Origin: DATJBC01 sp035515515
GTDB taxonomy: Bacteria > Actinomycetota > Acidimicrobiia > Acidimicrobiales > UBA8190
Assembly: GCA_035515515.1 (NCBI GenBank)
Contig: DATJBC010000150.1
Location: 1-24,968, forward strand
DNA: 24,968 nt
Reading direction: 5' to 3'
The translations under genes were made by a program, and so were the position numbers. This document shows, piece after piece, positions 1-6,678 of the stretch (position 1 is its first letter; each line of letters begins with the position of its first letter). The notes beneath the pieces were generated by a model that saw nothing but the letters and a program-made list of their open reading frames with translations, had not been told where the DNA came from and ran no database searches.

Positions 1-1
1 C

Positions 2-1621
2 ACGCGACGGGCCACGGCGCCCCCCCACGGGCGGCACCCCCGCCGGCGGGCCGCCCTCCTGGCGGTCCTGTTCCTGGCGGTGCTGGGGGCGGCGGTCCTG
101 CTCCCGGCGCGCCCCACGGGGGAGCTCGGCGCCGTCCCCGCCTCGGCGGGCGCCCCCCACGCCGCCGCGGCCCGCCTCCCCGTGACCGCCACCAACACCG
201 GGTCGGGCACGTTGCCGCCCGCGGACCCGTCGCACAACATCGCGCCCTCGCCCAACTTCCTCACGAGCTGCTCGGGCAACGCCTACGACGACTCGCCGGC
301 GTGCGTCAGCGCCGCCCTCCAGGCGATCGCCAACGCCCGGCAGCAGGAGGGCCTGCCCGGCATGGTGCTGCCCAGCGACTGGACGTCGCTCACGCCCGAG
401 CAGCAGGTGTACGTGTCGACCAACCTGGAGCGCACCGTGCGCGGCCTGCCGCCGTTGTCGGCCATGGCCAGCGCCCTGGACCAGTCGTCGCAGTCCGCGG
501 CGGCGCACGACAGCGACCCGTCACCGCCCGCCGGCTTCCCGTGGACGTCGTGGGGCGGCAACTGGGCGGGGGCGATGGGGAACCCGCTCGAGGCCGACTA
601 CTTCTGGATGTACGACGACGGCATGGGGTCGGCCAACCTGGACTGCACGCCCTCCGACACCGCGGGGTGCTGGGGACACCGCAACAACATCCTGATCGGG
701 CTCAACTGCCGGCCGTGCCTCATGGGCACGGGGTTCAACGCCACCGCGTGGAGCGGGTCCCCGAGCTGGACCGAGCTCCTGGTGGACACGTCGGGGAGCC
801 CGCAGCTCGACTTCTCGTGGGCGCAGGTGACGCCGGACCTGTCCGGGTCGACGGCGGCCACGCCGCCCGGGTCGGGCCTGTCGGCCCCGGTGGTGGGCAT
901 CGCCGCCACCCCCGACGGCCAGGGATACTGGCTGGCGTCGCGCGACGGAGGGGTGTTCGCCTTCGGGGACGCCGGCTACGACGGGTCCATGGGCGGCCGG
1001 CGCCTCGGCGCCCCCATCGTGGGCATCGCCGCCACGCCCGACGGCGGGGGCTACTGGCTGGTGGCCTCCGACGGCGGCATCTTCGCCTTCGGTGACGCCG
1101 GCTTCGCCGGCTCGGTGGGCGGGCACCGCCTCGACCGGCCCGTGGTGGGCATGGCGGCCACCGCCGACGGGCGCGGCTACTGGGAGGTGGCCTCCGACGG
1201 CGGCATCTTCGCCTTCGGCGACGCCGGCTTCCGGGGATCCATGGGCGGGCACCGCCTCGACCGGCCCGTGGTGGGCATGGCGGCCACCCGCGACGGGCGG
1301 GGCTACTGGGAGGTGGCCTCCGACGGCGGCATCTTCGCCTTCGGCGACGCCCCCTACTACGGCTCGACGGGCGGCACGGCGCTGTTCCGCCCGGTGGTGA
1401 GCATGTCGGCCACCGCCGACGGCGACGGCTACTGGATGACGGCCTCCGACGGCGGCATCTTCTCCTTCGGCGACGCCTCGTTCCGCGGCTCGACGGGGGG
1501 CCACGTGCTGGCCGCCCCCGTGGTCTCCATCACCGCCCCCTCCGACACCGGCTACTGGCTGGCCGCCGCCGACGGCGGCATCTTCAGCTTCGGCGTGCCC
1601 TTCCACGGCTCCATGGGCTGA
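2..1621 (+). CDS. Exported CAP-like protein with six 42-residue repeats, 5' end outside window
   Basis: The frame is open from base 2, and the residues before the first internal GTG (base 80) are an Arg-rich stretch plus a hydrophobic segment (RRRAALLAVLFLAVLG). The real start is therefore upstream of the window and the visible N-terminus is a signal peptide or membrane anchor. Counting from base 2, residues about 100-280 look like a CAP/SCP domain: NLERTVRGLPPL, AAAHDSDP, a GGNWAG segment and GHRNNIL, followed by MGTGFN. Residues 295-539 are six copies of a 42-residue unit with core DGGIFAFGDAGFRGS and GYW, the last copy shortened; these could form a beta-propeller. CAP domains are often secreted and their activity here is unknown. 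The protein probably acts outside the cell or at the wall. The gene converges on the SufS-like gene with 12 bases between stops. Export and the repeats are sure, the CAP assignment fairly sure, the function unknown. Confidence 0.8.
   Translation, partial: TRRATAPPHGRHPRRRAALLAVLFLAVLGAAVLLPARPTGELGAVPASAGAPHAAAARLPVTATNTGSGTLPPADPSHNIAPSPNFLTSCSGNAYDDSPACVSAALQAIANARQQEGLPGMVLPSDWTSLTPEQQVYVSTNLERTVRGLPPLSAMASALDQSSQSAAAHDSDPSPPAGFPWTSWGGNWAGAMGNPLEADYFWMYDDGMGSANLDCTPSDTAGCWGHRNNILIGLNCRPCLMGTGFNATAWSGSPSWTELLVDTSGSPQLDFSWAQVTPDLSGSTAATPPGSGLSAPVVGIAATPDGQGYWLASRDGGVFAFGDAGYDGSMGGRRLGAPIVGIAATPDGGGYWLVASDGGIFAFGDAGFAGSVGGHRLDRPVVGMAATADGRGYWEVASDGGIFAFGDAGFRGSMGGHRLDRPVVGMAATRDGRGYWEVASDGGIFAFGDAPYYGSTGGTALFRPVVSMSATADGDGYWMTASDGGIFSFGDASFRGSTGGHVLAAPVVSITAPSDTGYWLAAADGGIFSFGVPFHGSMG
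884..1618 (+). repeat. Six in-frame 126-bp tandem repeats (42 residues each)
   Basis: Units begin at 884, 1010, 1136, 1262, 1388 and 1514; the last is 105 bp. Each encodes xPVVGxAATxDGxGYWxxxS, then DGGIFAFGDA and a GSxGG segment. Units 3 and 4 are nearly identical in DNA as well as protein, which suggests recent duplication or gene conversion. The array ends exactly at the stop codon. Confidence 0.92.
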
Positions 1622-1633
1622 GCGCCCCCGCGC

Positions 1634-3067
1634 TCAGCCCTGGGCGCACGAGGCGCTCGTGTCACGCTCGTGGCCGCGCCACCCCGGCGCCTGGCTGCGG
1701 GGCCAGAAGTCGCCCGTGGCGGGGTCCTGGTCGTAGGGGACCGGTGGCCGCCGGCCGGCCCGGGCGTCCTCGGCGACGACCGCCACCGCGTCCAGCAGGG
1801 CGTCGACGTCGGCCGTGGTGGTCGACAGCCCGCAGCTGGCCCGCACGGCCCCCGGCATGGACCGGTGGTCGCCCGCCAGGACCTGGGCGCGGTAGGAGTC
1901 GACGTCGCGCTCGCCCAGGCCGAGCAGCCTGAGGAGGTAGGGGTGGGCGCAGAAGCAGCCGTGGCGGACGCCGATGGCCCACTCGGCGCTGAGGCGGGCC
2001 GCCACCAGCCCGTGGTGGACGCCGTCGACCACGAAGGTGGCGATGGCCAGCGTGTCGGTGTCGGGGCCCGGGCCGAGCACCCGGACCCCGTCGATGTCCG
2101 CCAGCCCGTGCCGCAGGCGCCGGGCCAGGGCCGCTTCGTGCGACTCGATGGCGTCCCAGCCGATGCCGGCCAGGGCGTCGAGCGCGGCGGCCAGGGCGAC
2201 GGCCCCCACCACGTTGGGCGACCCCGCCTCCTCGCGCTCGGGTGGCTGGGTCCACCACACCTCGTCCAGGTCCACGAGGTCGACGGCCCCGCCGCCGGCC
2301 AGGAAGGGGTCGCCGTCGGCGAAGGTGGCGGCCGGTCCCACGAGGGCCCCGGCTCCGAAGGGGGCGTAGAGCTTGTGGCCCGAGAACGCCACGTAGTCGG
2401 CCTCCGCGGGGATGGGCCGGTGCGGGGCCAGCTGGGCGGCGTCGAGGACCACCGGCACGCCGCGCTCGTGGGCGGCGGCGATCACCGGGCCGACGGGGGG
2501 CATCCAGCCCGTGACGTTGGAGGCGCCGGTGATGGCCACCAGCGCGGGCGGCGGCGCCCCGTCGAGGCCGGCGACCACGTCGTCGAGGCCGAAGGTCCCC
2601 TCCGGCCCGCACTCCACGTAGCGCCGGCGCGCCACCCGGCCCCAGGGCAGCAGGTTGGCGTGGTGCTCGACCACGGTGGTGAGCACCACGGCGTCGGGAG
2701 CCAGGCGCAGGCGGTAGGCGAGGTGGTTGAGGGACTCGGTGGTGTTGCGGACGAAGATGGCCACGTCCCCCGGGCGCGCCCCGGGGGCGTCGCCCCCGGC
2801 GAAGGCGAGCGCCCGCGCCCGGGCCGCTTCGAAGGCCTCGGTGGCCTGCCGGGACTTGTAGCCCGCGCCCCGGTGGACGCTCGAGTAGCGGGGGACGAAG
2901 CGCTCCACGGCGTCGAGCACCGACGGGAGCGCGCCGGTCGAGGCGGCGGAGTCGAGGCCCACGTAGCGCCGCTCGAGGCCGTCGACGCAGGGCACCGCCA
3001 GGTCGTCGCCCACCAGCACGGCGGGCGGCTCTGGCGGCGGCGGCACGGCGCGCAGTCTACGGGGCAC
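1634..3067 (-). CDS. SufS-type aminotransferase class V PLP enzyme (cysteine desulfurase-like)
   Basis: This is a 477-residue fold-type I PLP enzyme of the class V/SufS family. EHHANLLPW (about residues 134-142), the aspartate in LDAAQLAPH and the Schiff-base lysine in SGHKLYAPFG (Lys232) match cysteine desulfurases. VRHGCFCAHP (368-376) aligns with the SufS active-site loop, placing the sulfur-accepting Cys at 373. Family members take sulfur from cysteine for Fe-S clusters, but relatives include other lyases and no suf or isc partner is visible here. A C-terminal tail (YDQDPATGDFWP) extends beyond a typical SufS core of about 410 residues. The GTG start at 3067 is preceded by GGAGGG (3080 to 3075, minus strand) with 7-base spacing. 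The gene is divergent from the DksA-like gene. Family sure; substrate uncertain. Confidence 0.88.
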   Translation of the reverse strand: MPRRLRAVPPPPEPPAVLVGDDLAVPCVDGLERRYVGLDSAASTGALPSVLDAVERFVPRYSSVHRGAGYKSRQATEAFEAARARALAFAGGDAPGARPGDVAIFVRNTTESLNHLAYRLRLAPDAVVLTTVVEHHANLLPWGRVARRRYVECGPEGTFGLDDVVAGLDGAPPPALVAITGASNVTGWMPPVGPVIAAAHERGVPVVLDAAQLAPHRPIPAEADYVAFSGHKLYAPFGAGALVGPAATFADGDPFLAGGGAVDLVDLDEVWWTQPPEREEAGSPNVVGAVALAAALDALAGIGWDAIESHEAALARRLRHGLADIDGVRVLGPGPDTDTLAIATFVVDGVHHGLVAARLSAEWAIGVRHGCFCAHPYLLRLLGLGERDVDSYRAQVLAGDHRSMPGAVRASCGLSTTTADVDALLDAVAVVAEDARAGRRPPVPYDQDPATGDFWPRSQAPGWRGHERDTSASCAQG

Positions 3068-3095
3068 GGTCGCGCCCTCCGTGGGGGCCGACCAC

Positions 3096-3101
3096 TACCA
3101 T
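3096..3101 (+). promoter_or_regulatory. -10-like hexamer TACCAT for the DksA/TraR gene
   Basis: TACCAT ends 8 bases before the GTG at 3110. This places transcription start at or next to the start codon, so the mRNA is probably leaderless. No clear -35 and no Shine-Dalgarno are visible. Confidence 0.45.
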
Positions 3102-3109
3102 CGCCGTTC

Positions 3110-3403
3110 GTGGAGCACACCCCCGCCGGCGCGCGGCACGAGCCCGCCTCCGGGGCCGGCGAGGCCGGCGTCGGCCTGGGGGAGCGCGCCGGGGACCTCG
3201 AGCGCGACGCCCCCGACGTCGACGCGTCGCTCCTCGACTCGATCGAGGAGCGCCTGGCCGACGTGGAACGGGCGCTGGCGCGCCTCGACGAGGGCACCTA
3301 CGGCACCTGCGAGGTGTGCGGGGCGACCATCGACGACACCGTGCTGGCCGACGCCCCCGCCACCCGGTTCTGCCCCGAGCACCTCCCCTTCGGCCCGGGC
3401 TGA
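3110..3403 (+). CDS. Small DksA/TraR-family zinc-finger protein
   Basis: The protein has 97 residues: an acidic, Ala/Gly-rich N-terminus, a helix (SLLDSIEERLADVERALARL) and a C-terminal finger CEVCGATIDD...RFCPEHL. The two CxxC-like pairs are 17 residues apart as in DksA/TraR, but the last ligand is His instead of Cys (CPEH), giving a C3H site. Family members bind RNA polymerase through the secondary channel; many short actinobacterial versions are uncharacterised. The frame is open far upstream on the strand opposite the SufS-like gene. The GTG at 3110 was chosen because it is the first start beyond that gene and sits 8 bases after a -10-like TACCAT. The role of this particular protein is unknown. 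Confidence 0.82.
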   Translation: MEHTPAGARHEPASGAGEAGVGLGERAGDLERDAPDVDASLLDSIEERLADVERALARLDEGTYGTCEVCGATIDDTVLADAPATRFCPEHLPFGPG

Positions 3404-3420
3404 CCCCGACCGGCGGGGTC
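3402..3420 (+). terminator. Perfect GC hairpin at the end of the DksA/TraR gene
   Basis: GACCCCG (3402-3408) pairs perfectly with CGGGGTC (3414-3420) around a 5-base loop, overlapping the TGA stop. It lies between two convergent genes. There is no U-tract, so it is a candidate rather than a classical intrinsic terminator. Confidence 0.4.
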
Positions 3421-3459
3421 CGGGGCGCCCCCCACGCCGCCGGCGACGGGTCCTGGCGC

Positions 3460-3879
3460 TCAGCCCTTCTTGGTGGCCCAGAAGATGTCGTCGATCTGCT
3501 TGATCTGGTCGAGCAGCCCCTGGGCGACCTTGGGGTCGTTGGTCTTCTTGGACTCCCCGGCCGCCTTGGTGGCCTTCCAGAACAGCTCGTGGAGCTGGGG
3601 GTGCTTCTCGAGGTGCTCGGGCTTGAAGTAGTCGGTCCACAGCACCCACAGGTGGTGCTTGACCAGGTCGGCCCGCTGCTCCTTGATGGTGACGGCGCGC
3701 TCTTTGAAGACGGCGTCGTCGGACCCGTTGAACTTCTCCATGCAGGCCTTGACCGACTCCGCCTCGATCCGGGCCTGGGCCGGGTCGTACACGCCGCAGG
3801 GAAGGTCGCAGTGGGCGTGCGCCGACGCGGGAGGATGGATGCGGTCGAGGCTCGAGAGCAGGCGGTCGACGATGCGCAT
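3460..3879 (-). CDS. sodN: Nickel superoxide dismutase precursor
   Basis: SodN dismutates superoxide to oxygen and hydrogen peroxide with a Ni centre held by the mature N-terminus. The 139-residue product carries the nickel-hook signature HCDLPCGVYDP at residues 23-33, then AQARIEAESVKA as in Streptomyces SodN. After removal of the 22-residue propeptide (ending SAHA), His23 becomes residue 1, and Cys24 and Cys28 become the Ni-binding Cys2 and Cys6. The rest is the expected four-helix segment rich in Lys and Trp, ending WATKKG. The ATG at 3879 has AAGGAG (3893 to 3888, minus strand) 8 bases upstream. The probable processing peptidase SodX is encoded divergently 63 bases away. The propeptide lacks a classical signal peptide, so the enzyme is probably cytoplasmic. 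Identification is very secure. Confidence 0.97.
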   Translation of the reverse strand: MRIVDRLLSSLDRIHPPASAHAHCDLPCGVYDPAQARIEAESVKACMEKFNGSDDAVFKERAVTIKEQRADLVKHHLWVLWTDYFKPEHLEKHPQLHELFWKATKAAGESKKTNDPKVAQGLLDQIKQIDDIFWATKKG

Positions 3880-3942
3880 GGGGTGGTCTCCTTCGTCCAG
3901 GGGGAGCCGGGTCGCGCCCACCTTACCCAGCGGCGGCGAACC
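3880..3942. promoter_or_regulatory. Divergent sodN/sodX control region
   Basis: These 63 bases hold the sodN ribosome binding site (AAGGAG, minus strand 3893-3888). A minus-strand TAAGGT at 3925-3920 could be the sodN -10. A TACCCA lies on the plus strand at 3924-3929, 13 bases before the sodX GTG. The two candidate -10 elements overlap on opposite strands, so the promoters may compete or share a regulator. In Streptomyces sodN is nickel-controlled through Nur; no Nur box could be recognised with confidence. Confidence 0.35.
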
Positions 3943-4329
3943 GTGACCCGGGGGGGACGCCGACTCCCTGCCGTGGTCGGCGCCCTGGTGGCAGGCATGG
4001 CGGCCGCGGCCTTGGTGGTGCTGCGGCCCCGGCGCGTGGCGGTGGAGGGCCACAGCATGGAGCCCACGCTCTCCCCCGGGGACCGCCTCCTCGTGCTGCG
4101 CGCCCGGCGCCCGCGGCCCGGCGACGTCGTGGCCGTGCGCGACCCCCGGGACGGGCGCGTGCTCGTCAAGCGCATCGGCGCGCTGGGCGACGACGGCGTG
4201 GTGCTCCGGGGGGACAACCCCGCGGCCAGCACCGACAGCCGGAGCTTCGGGCCGGTCCCCCGCGGCGCCGTCCTGGGGACGGTGGTGCGCCGCTACGCCC
4301 CGGCGTGGCGGGCCGGGCCGGTGCGCTGA
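3943..4329 (+). CDS. sodX: Nickel-type SOD maturation peptidase (S26 signal peptidase family)
   Basis: This is a 128-residue S26 peptidase. An N-terminal membrane segment (about residues 8-27) is followed by the catalytic serine motif EGHSMEPTL (Ser38) and the lysine general base in VLVKRIGA (Lys76). The usual C-terminal DNRxxSxDSR element appears as GDNPAASTDSRSFGPV. The size is short for LepB but normal for the SodX group. SodX-type proteins are thought to remove the SodN propeptide and expose the Ni-binding His. The adjacent sodN supports this role over a general signal peptidase. The start is GTG at 3943; upstream codons in frame run antisense to sodN and are not credible. The divergent arrangement differs from the co-directional sodN-sodX order I recall from other bacteria. 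Confidence 0.88.
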   Translation: MTRGGRRLPAVVGALVAGMAAAALVVLRPRRVAVEGHSMEPTLSPGDRLLVLRARRPRPGDVVAVRDPRDGRVLVKRIGALGDDGVVLRGDNPAASTDSRSFGPVPRGAVLGTVVRRYAPAWRAGPVR

Positions 4330-4346
4330 TCGGCCATCGGGCGGAG

Positions 4347-4352
4347 TACGCT
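4347..4352 (+). promoter_or_regulatory. -10-like hexamer TACGCT for rsiG
   Basis: TACGCT ends 7 bases before the ATG at 4360, consistent with a leaderless rsiG transcript. It lies 17 bases after the sodX stop, so rsiG need not depend on sodX transcription. Confidence 0.45.
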
Positions 4353-4359
4353 CGACCCG

Positions 4360-4896
4360 ATGGCGTGGCTGGACACGGAGCTCGCCCGCGTGCTCGCTCC
4401 GGGCTACCTCGAGGGGATCCGGGACCGCTCGCTCGACGAGGTGCGGGCCATGCGCGCCGAGTGCCAGGAGGCCGAGACGGCCGTCTCCTTCCTCCGGCGC
4501 ATGGCCCAGGGGCGCCTCGACCTGGTGCACGCCTGCCTCGACCGCCACGAGGGCGACGACCTCGACTCGCTGGTGGAGCGGCTTCCCGCCATCATCGGCT
4601 CGGGCCCGCCCCGGCCCGCCGGATACGGCCGCCTGCCGTCGCAGATGGCGCCGGACATGGACAAGGACCTGCACCTCACCGACGAGATCGACACCGTGCT
4701 CGACGCCGAGCACATCGGGGCCCTGCCCTCCATGGGCGACGACGAGCTCCGGGCGCTGGGCGAGAAGCTGACCGCCATCGAGAACCGGGTGTCGGACCAG
4801 CGCCGGGCCCTGCACGAGCGCATCGACACCCTCCAGGCCGAGATCGTGAGCCGCTACAAGCGGGGCGAGGCGTCGCCCGACGGCCTGCTCGCCTGA
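4360..4896 (+). CDS. rsiG: RsiG-like c-di-GMP-binding anti-sigma factor
   Basis: The 178-residue, helix-rich protein carries two copies of the c-di-GMP signature described for Streptomyces RsiG, E-x3-S-x2-R-x3-Q-x3-D. The first is exact at residues 39-54 (ETAVSFLRRMAQGRLD). The second, at 141-156 (ENRVSDQRRALHERID), matches except that Gln is replaced by His152. Each motif lies in a predicted helix, and the two flank a proline-rich linker (about 76-98), as expected for an antiparallel coiled coil holding a c-di-GMP dimer. In Streptomyces, c-di-GMP-loaded RsiG sequesters the sigma factor WhiG; no sigma gene is visible here. It starts at ATG 4360 just after a TACGCT hexamer and ends 16 bases before the XRE gene, so the two are probably co-transcribed. 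The family call is strong; the partner is inferred. Confidence 0.85.
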   Translation: MAWLDTELARVLAPGYLEGIRDRSLDEVRAMRAECQEAETAVSFLRRMAQGRLDLVHACLDRHEGDDLDSLVERLPAIIGSGPPRPAGYGRLPSQMAPDMDKDLHLTDEIDTVLDAEHIGALPSMGDDELRALGEKLTAIENRVSDQRRALHERIDTLQAEIVSRYKRGEASPDGLLA

Positions 4897-4912
4897 GCTG
4901 CTCCCCACGGTC

Positions 4913-5332
4913 GTGCCCAAGCAGCTCCCCGAGCACTGGCGGGACCTGGGGTCCTTCATCCGCGAGCAGCGCTCGACGGCCCGGCTGTCGCTGCGGCGCC
5001 TGTCGGAGCTGGCCGGCATCTCCAACCCCTACCTGAGCCAGATCGAGCGGGGCCTGCGCCGGCCCTCGGCCGAGATCCTCCAGCAGATCGCCAAGGCCCT
5101 GCGCATCTCGGCCGAGACGCTCTACGTGCAGGCCGGCATCCTCGAGCCCGACGGTGACGGCAGCGACCTCACGCGCCACATCCTGGCCGACCCCCACCTC
5201 ACCGAGCACCAGAAGCAGGCCCTGGTGCAGATCTACCTGTCGTTCCGCCACGAGAGCGACGCCCCCCGCCACAACGGCGCCGCCCCGGCGCCCGGTGGGG
5301 CCGACACCCCCGCCCCACCGCCTGCGCCCTGA
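4913..5332 (+). CDS. XRE-family helix-turn-helix regulator (Rv0474-like)
   Basis: The protein has 139 residues. An N-terminal HTH_3 domain (about 11-65) contains LGSFIREQRSTARLSLRRL, ELAGISNPYLSQIERGLRRP and LQQIAKALRISAETLYVQAG. It is followed by a short helical segment (ILADPHLTEHQKQALVQIYLSF) and a disordered Pro/Ala-rich tail. From memory it closely resembles M. tuberculosis Rv0474, a conserved actinobacterial regulator near mshA and the heme genes; its targets are not known to me. The GTG start at 4913 lies 16 bases after rsiG with no clear Shine-Dalgarno. Translation may depend on transcription and coupling from rsiG. The second domain could mediate dimerisation. Confidence 0.88.
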   Translation: MPKQLPEHWRDLGSFIREQRSTARLSLRRLSELAGISNPYLSQIERGLRRPSAEILQQIAKALRISAETLYVQAGILEPDGDGSDLTRHILADPHLTEHQKQALVQIYLSFRHESDAPRHNGAAPAPGGADTPAPPPAP

Positions 5333-5379
5333 GCACGGACCGCCCCGACGGGCCCAGATGGCCGCCGGGGCACAGCCAT

Positions 5380-5385
5380 TAGGCT
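5380..5385 (+). promoter_or_regulatory. -10-like hexamer TAGGCT for mshA
   Basis: TAGGCT ends 8 bases before the GTG at 5394, suggesting a leaderless mshA mRNA. The same hexamer at the same distance precedes hemB. Confidence 0.5.
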
Positions 5386-5393
5386 CACCGACG

Positions 5394-6650
5394 GTGCGTC
5401 GCCTGGCCGTGCTCTCCCTGCACACCTCACCGCTCGCCCAGCCGGGGACCGGCGACGGCGGTGGGATGAACGTCTACGTGCGGGAGCTGTCCACGGCCCT
5501 GGCCCGGGCGGGCGTGGAGTGCGACGTCTACACCCGGGCGTGGTCGCCCGACCTCCCCGCCACCGTCGTGGTCGAGCCCGGGCTCCGGGTCCACCACGTG
5601 CCGGCCGGCCCCCTGGGGCCCATGGCCAAGGAGGCGTTGCCCGCCGTGGTGGACGAGTTCGGGGACAACGTCCTCGCCCGCATGACCGCCGGCACCGCCG
5701 GGGAGGCGCCCGGGGCCGGCTTCGACGCCGTGCACGCCAACTACTGGCTGTCGGGCATGGCCGGCCACCGCATCAAGCACGAGCTCGACCTGCCGCTCGT
5801 GTCCACCTTCCACACCCTGGCCCGGGTGAAGGCGGAGGCCAGCCCCGAAGAGGTGTCCACCGACGAGCCGCACCGGCGCGCCGAGGCCGAGGCCACCGTG
5901 ATGCGCTGCTCCGAGGTGGTGCTGGCCTCGTGCACGGTCGAGGCCACCCAGCTCGCCGAGCTCTACGACACCGACCCCGGCCGCATCCGGGTGGTGGCGC
6001 CCGGCGTGGACCACGCCTTCTTCGGGCCGGGGCACCGGCCCCAGGCCCGGCGGGCCCTCGGCCTGCCCCCCGAGGCGCCCCTCTTGCTGTTCGTGGGACG
6101 CATCCAGCCCCTGAAGGGCGCCGATGTGGCGGTGCGCGCCGTGGCCGCCCTGCACGAGCACCCCGACGCCCACCTCGTGGTGGTGGGCGGGCCCAGCGGC
6201 CCACGCGGCGAGGAGCACCTGGCCTCGCTGCAGACGCTGGTGGACGAGCTCGGGCTGACGGCGCGCGTCCACTTCCGGGAGCCCCAGCCGCACGAGTTGC
6301 TGTCGACCTACTACCGCGCCGCCGACGTGTGCGTCGTGCCCAGCCGCTCCGAGTCGTTCGGGCTGGTGGCGCTGGAGGCCGCGGCGTGCGGCACGCCGGT
6401 GGTGGCCGCCGCCGTGGGAGGGCTCACCACCTTGGTCGACGCCGGCACCACCGGCTTCCTGGTCGACCCCGCCGCGCCCCGGGCGTTCGCGGCGTCGGTC
6501 TCGGCCATCCTCGGCGACACGCTTGTGGCCGAGCGCCTCGCCACCGCGGCCGTGGTGCGGGCCCGGCGCTACACGTGGGCCCAGGCCGCCGCGCTGCTGC
6601 GCGCCACCTACGAGGAGCTCGCCGCCGAGCGCCTCGTGGGGTGCGGCTGA
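5394..6650 (+). CDS. mshA: D-inositol-3-phosphate glycosyltransferase (mycothiol step 1)
   Basis: MshA transfers GlcNAc from UDP-GlcNAc to 1L-myo-inositol-1-phosphate, the first committed step of mycothiol synthesis. The 418-residue protein is a GT4-family GT-B enzyme. The N-terminus LSLHTSPLAQPGTGDGGGMN is the hallmark of MshA, with GGMNVY lining the inositol-phosphate pocket. HANYWLSG, STFHTLARVK, VGRIQPLKG (from 234) and the EX7E motif ESFGLVALE (320-328) follow in the usual order. Length agrees with other MshA proteins (about 420-480). An upstream in-frame extension overlaps the XRE gene in another frame and is rejected; the GTG at 5394 sits 8 bases after a TAGGCT hexamer. The YbjN-like gene follows 28 bases downstream, as in mycobacteria. 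No other msh gene is in the window. Confidence 0.92.
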   Translation: MRRLAVLSLHTSPLAQPGTGDGGGMNVYVRELSTALARAGVECDVYTRAWSPDLPATVVVEPGLRVHHVPAGPLGPMAKEALPAVVDEFGDNVLARMTAGTAGEAPGAGFDAVHANYWLSGMAGHRIKHELDLPLVSTFHTLARVKAEASPEEVSTDEPHRRAEAEATVMRCSEVVLASCTVEATQLAELYDTDPGRIRVVAPGVDHAFFGPGHRPQARRALGLPPEAPLLLFVGRIQPLKGADVAVRAVAALHEHPDAHLVVVGGPSGPRGEEHLASLQTLVDELGLTARVHFREPQPHELLSTYYRAADVCVVPSRSESFGLVALEAAACGTPVVAAAVGGLTTLVDAGTTGFLVDPAAPRAFAASVSAILGDTLVAERLATAAVVRARRYTWAQAAALLRATYEELAAERLVGCG

Positions 6651-6651
6651 C

Positions 6652-6672
6652 CGCCCTGCGCCCTGCGCCCTG
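6652..6672 (+). repeat. Three tandem copies of CGCCCTG
   Basis: Three perfect 7-bp copies (6652-6658, 6659-6665, 6666-6672) fill most of the gap between mshA and the YbjN-like gene and end 6 bases before the GTG at 6679. Seven is not a multiple of three, so slippage would alter leader length and the reading frame of any longer upstream start. Confidence 0.85.
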
Positions 6673-6678
6673 CGGCCC

